A stretch of DNA of 5,985 bases from Armatimonadota bacterium (lineage in GTDB: Bacteria > Armatimonadota > Abditibacteriia > CG2-30-59-28). The number at the start of each line of letters is the position of its first letter. Positions within the stretch are counted from its first letter, which is position 1. The stretch covers positions 1 through 5,985 of the forward strand of contig JACQGJ010000725.1 of assembly GCA_016199605.1 (NCBI GenBank), read 5' to 3'. The notes beneath the pieces are model-generated. The model had not been told where the DNA came from. It made no database searches and saw only the letters and a program-made list of their open reading frames with translations. Made by a program: the position numbers and the translations under genes. Shown piece after piece: positions 4,204 to 5,985 of this stretch.

Positions 4204-5985
4204 ATGCGATTACCTTTGACTCGACTCACCACCTTCTGGCCACGGAGACTCTTGAAAGGGCGCTCCCTGAGGTTCGCGGGCCTCCTTGTGATCCTGATGG
4301 CGTCGCTGCTTGTGGGCTGGAAGGCTCTCTTTGCCACCCCCGACACCAGCATCGGCGGGGTGATTTCTACTAACACCACTCTTGGTCCGACCGGCACACC
4401 GGGGTTTCAGGACACTGTGTTTGTCGTTACCAGCACCTTGACGGTCAATCCAGGCGTCGTCCTCACGATTCAACCGGGCGTCACCCTCAAGTTTGACAGC
4501 AGCGCGGGTCTCGATGTCAACGGCACGCTGCTTGCGCTGGGAGTGGGTTCGCGCATCAAGTTTACCCGCAATGGAACCAGCGGCAACTGGCAGGGGATCG
4601 CTCTCACAGGTCTTGGAGCGGATGGAAGCACGCTCGGTAAATGTGATATCGAGTATGCAGGGAATTCCTCCTATGGAATTCTCTTCTCGGACTGTTCGGC
4701 CACGATGAGCGATTGCACAGTGACCAACAGCGTGACTGACGGCGTGCGCATCACAGGTACGAGCGCCAATCCCACCTTGACAAGTGTAACGATCAGCAAC
4801 AATGGCAACCATGGGGTGTTTGTTTACACGAACGGTCGTGGGACCTTGGATGGCTGCACGATTCAGGATAACCAATACAGCGGCGTTTATGCGTATTACA
4901 ACCAGGGCGAAGCACCGACGATTCAGAGCGGCGTCATCAGCGGAAACAACATTCTGAACGCAGGCGGCCATGGCGGTGTGGTGGTGGGGGCTCTGGCGAC
5001 GGTGAGTAACAACACCATCGAGAACAACAACCAATCCGGCGTGCGGGTGGAGAATGGCAACGATCTCCCTGCGATTCAGAACAACATCATCCGTAACAAC
5101 ACCGGTTACGCGATCAGTTTTGCAGCGGACCCGTTCACCGATGCAGGAACTAAGATCACCGGCAACACCTTCACCGGCAACACTCCTAACAATCGGCTGG
5201 AGGTCTTTGGAGGTACTTTGGGTGTCAACGCGACCTGGACGGGAACGATCAACGGCCTGGGGCTGGATGTCACCGGCACTTACATGGTGGGTACTGGAGT
5301 GACGCTCACGTTCGATCCGGGTCAGACCGTTTTCTTCGGACCTTCGGGAGGTTTGCAGGCAAACTCAGGGACTATTAACGCTCAAGGCACGGTGGGGTCG
5401 CGCATCAAGTTTACACGCAATGGAACCAGTGGCAACTGGCAGGGGATCTTCCTGAGTGGGACATCAACCAACGCCAGCGTTTTCTCCCGGTGTGACATCG
5501 AGTATGGTGGTTCCTCGGGATATGGTGGAATCGAGTTTAGTGATTCCTCGGCCACCATGACCGATTGCACGGTCACCAGCAGCGTTTACGATGGCGTGCG
5601 GCTCGATGGGGCGAACGCCAATCCAACGTTGACGAATGTGACCAGCAGCAACAACGGACAGTTTGGTGTGGTGATCTATTCCAATGGTCAGGGGACCTTC
5701 TCAGGCTGCACGATTCAGAACAACCAATACAGCGGGGTTTACGCGTACTCCAGTCAGGGCGAAGCGCCGACCATCCAGACCTGCACAATCGGTGGGAACA
5801 ACATACTGAACGCAGGCGGCCATGGCGGTGTGGTGGTGGGGGCTTTAGCGGCGGTGAGTAACAACACGATAGAGAACAACAACCAGTCCGGGGTGCGGGT
5901 GGAGAATGGCAACGATCTCCCTACGATTCAGAACAACCTCATCCGTAACAACACCGGATATGCGATCAGTTTTGCCGCGAACCCG
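4204..5985 (+). CDS. Exported right-handed parallel beta-helix repeat protein (5' part, runs off window)
   Basis: Seen: 594 codons open to the window end with no stop. ATG 4204 is chosen because AGAGG (4193-4197) lies six bases upstream and an in-frame TGA at 4189-4191 excludes earlier starts. Residues 1-23 are basic (RR at 14-15), and 24-39 are hydrophobic (FAGLLVILMASLLVGW). Signal peptidase cleavage near Ala44 (LFA before TPD) is likely. The rest is rich in Asn, Gly, Thr and Val with ladder-like motifs such as NNTIENNNQSGVRV and CTIQNNQYSGVYA, and the NPGVVLTIQPGVTLKF and GNWQGI blocks found at the start of many secreted beta-helix (PbH1/NosD-like) domains. Two repeats of about 283 residues start at residue 77 and residue 358. 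Family knowledge: such solenoids are surface or secreted proteins, often for carbohydrate binding or cleavage or adhesion. No catalytic residues can be assigned, and the C-terminus (anchor or sorting signal) lies outside. The fold is confident; the role is unknown. Confidence 0.9.
   Translation, partial: MRLPLTRLTTFWPRRLLKGRSLRFAGLLVILMASLLVGWKALFATPDTSIGGVISTNTTLGPTGTPGFQDTVFVVTSTLTVNPGVVLTIQPGVTLKFDSSAGLDVNGTLLALGVGSRIKFTRNGTSGNWQGIALTGLGADGSTLGKCDIEYAGNSSYGILFSDCSATMSDCTVTNSVTDGVRITGTSANPTLTSVTISNNGNHGVFVYTNGRGTLDGCTIQDNQYSGVYAYYNQGEAPTIQSGVISGNNILNAGGHGGVVVGALATVSNNTIENNNQSGVRVENGNDLPAIQNNIIRNNTGYAISFAADPFTDAGTKITGNTFTGNTPNNRLEVFGGTLGVNATWTGTINGLGLDVTGTYMVGTGVTLTFDPGQTVFFGPSGGLQANSGTINAQGTVGSRIKFTRNGTSGNWQGIFLSGTSTNASVFSRCDIEYGGSSGYGGIEFSDSSATMTDCTVTSSVYDGVRLDGANANPTLTNVTSSNNGQFGVVIYSNGQGTFSGCTIQNNQYSGVYAYSSQGEAPTIQTCTIGGNNILNAGGHGGVVVGALAAVSNNTIENNNQSGVRVENGNDLPTIQNNLIRNNTGYAISFAANP
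4432..5274 (+). repeat. Beta-helix internal repeat, copy 1 (about 281 codons)
   Basis: It runs from residue 77 (STLTVNPGVV) to 357. Landmarks shared with copy 2, in order, are GSRIKFTRNGTSGNWQGI, CDIEY, SATMSDCTVT, GCTIQDNQYSGVYAY, QGEAPTIQ, NNILNAGGHGGVVVGALA, NNNQSGVRVENGNDLP and RNNTGYAISFAADP. The offset to copy 2 grows from 843 to 849 to 852 bases, always in multiples of three, so the differences are whole-codon indels. Confidence 0.9.
5275..5985 (+). repeat. Beta-helix internal repeat, copy 2 (truncated by window end)
   Basis: It runs from residue 358 (GTYMVGTGVT) to 594 and repeats the landmarks of copy 1. The first part is more divergent. From 5401 the match is close, and 5813-5985 is nearly identical to 4961-5133, with most differences at third codon positions (for example CAA/CAG, GGC/GGG, GGT TAC/GGA TAT). 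The window ends before this copy is complete, so further copies may follow. Confidence 0.9.

Noticed and set aside
4240..4335. Twin-arginine (Tat) signal in the beta-helix protein from PRRLLKG
   Set aside because: The spacing does not match the RRxFLK consensus, and five further residues including two Arg separate it from the hydrophobic core. An ordinary Sec signal with a long basic n-region is simpler.
4210..5034. Reverse-strand open frame of 274 codons opposite the beta-helix gene
   Set aside because: The forward frame has a signal peptide, SD site and two clear protein repeats. The reverse frame is its shadow and shows no family motifs.

Overview
The window is bacterial, moderately GC-rich DNA carrying four genes, all on the + strand. 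Shine-Dalgarno-like sites and sigma70-type promoter motifs support a bacterium. The mix of genes (a large secreted parallel beta-helix protein with long internal repeats, a membrane-bound GAF/SpoIIE-type phosphatase, a TlpA-like thioredoxin, and scattered short palindromic repeats) would fit Verrucomicrobiota or a similar large-genome soil lineage such as Acidobacteriota. No rRNA or lineage-specific marker is present, so this placement is a low-confidence inference.

Layout: 1-95 is upstream sequence with no assignable gene. 96-1010 encodes an amidohydrolase (TIM-barrel, COG3618/amidohydrolase-2 type). Its extreme N-terminus contains three exact in-frame copies of a 21-bp palindromic repeat (111-173). 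After a 70-bp gap, 1081-1647 encodes a membrane-anchored thioredoxin-like protein that probably starts at TTG. 1648-1950 is a non-coding regulatory gap with a perfect palindrome, two candidate promoters and nested inverted repeats. 1951-3825 encodes a 624-residue protein with five probable membrane helices, a GAF domain and a SpoIIE/RsbU-type PP2C phosphatase. 3826-4203 is a second non-coding gap with a promoter candidate close to the phosphatase stop and a REP-like hairpin at 4040-4074. 4204 to the window end is the 5' part of a large gene for an exported, asparagine-rich right-handed beta-helix protein. It is built from a repeat of about 283 codons, of which one full copy and most of a second are seen, and it runs off the window.

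How they fit together: the amidohydrolase and thioredoxin genes are close enough to be co-transcribed. The phosphatase and the beta-helix gene each appear to have their own promoter. I see no convincing evidence that the four form one pathway. The phosphatase is an orphan here: no anti-sigma kinase or STAS-domain partner lies beside it. The most distinctive signals are the translated palindromic tandem repeat at the start of the amidohydrolase, its resemblance to the intergenic hairpin at 4040-4074, and the long, largely silent-diverged internal duplication in the beta-helix gene. No complete new system (defence island, mobile element or CRISPR) is evident.
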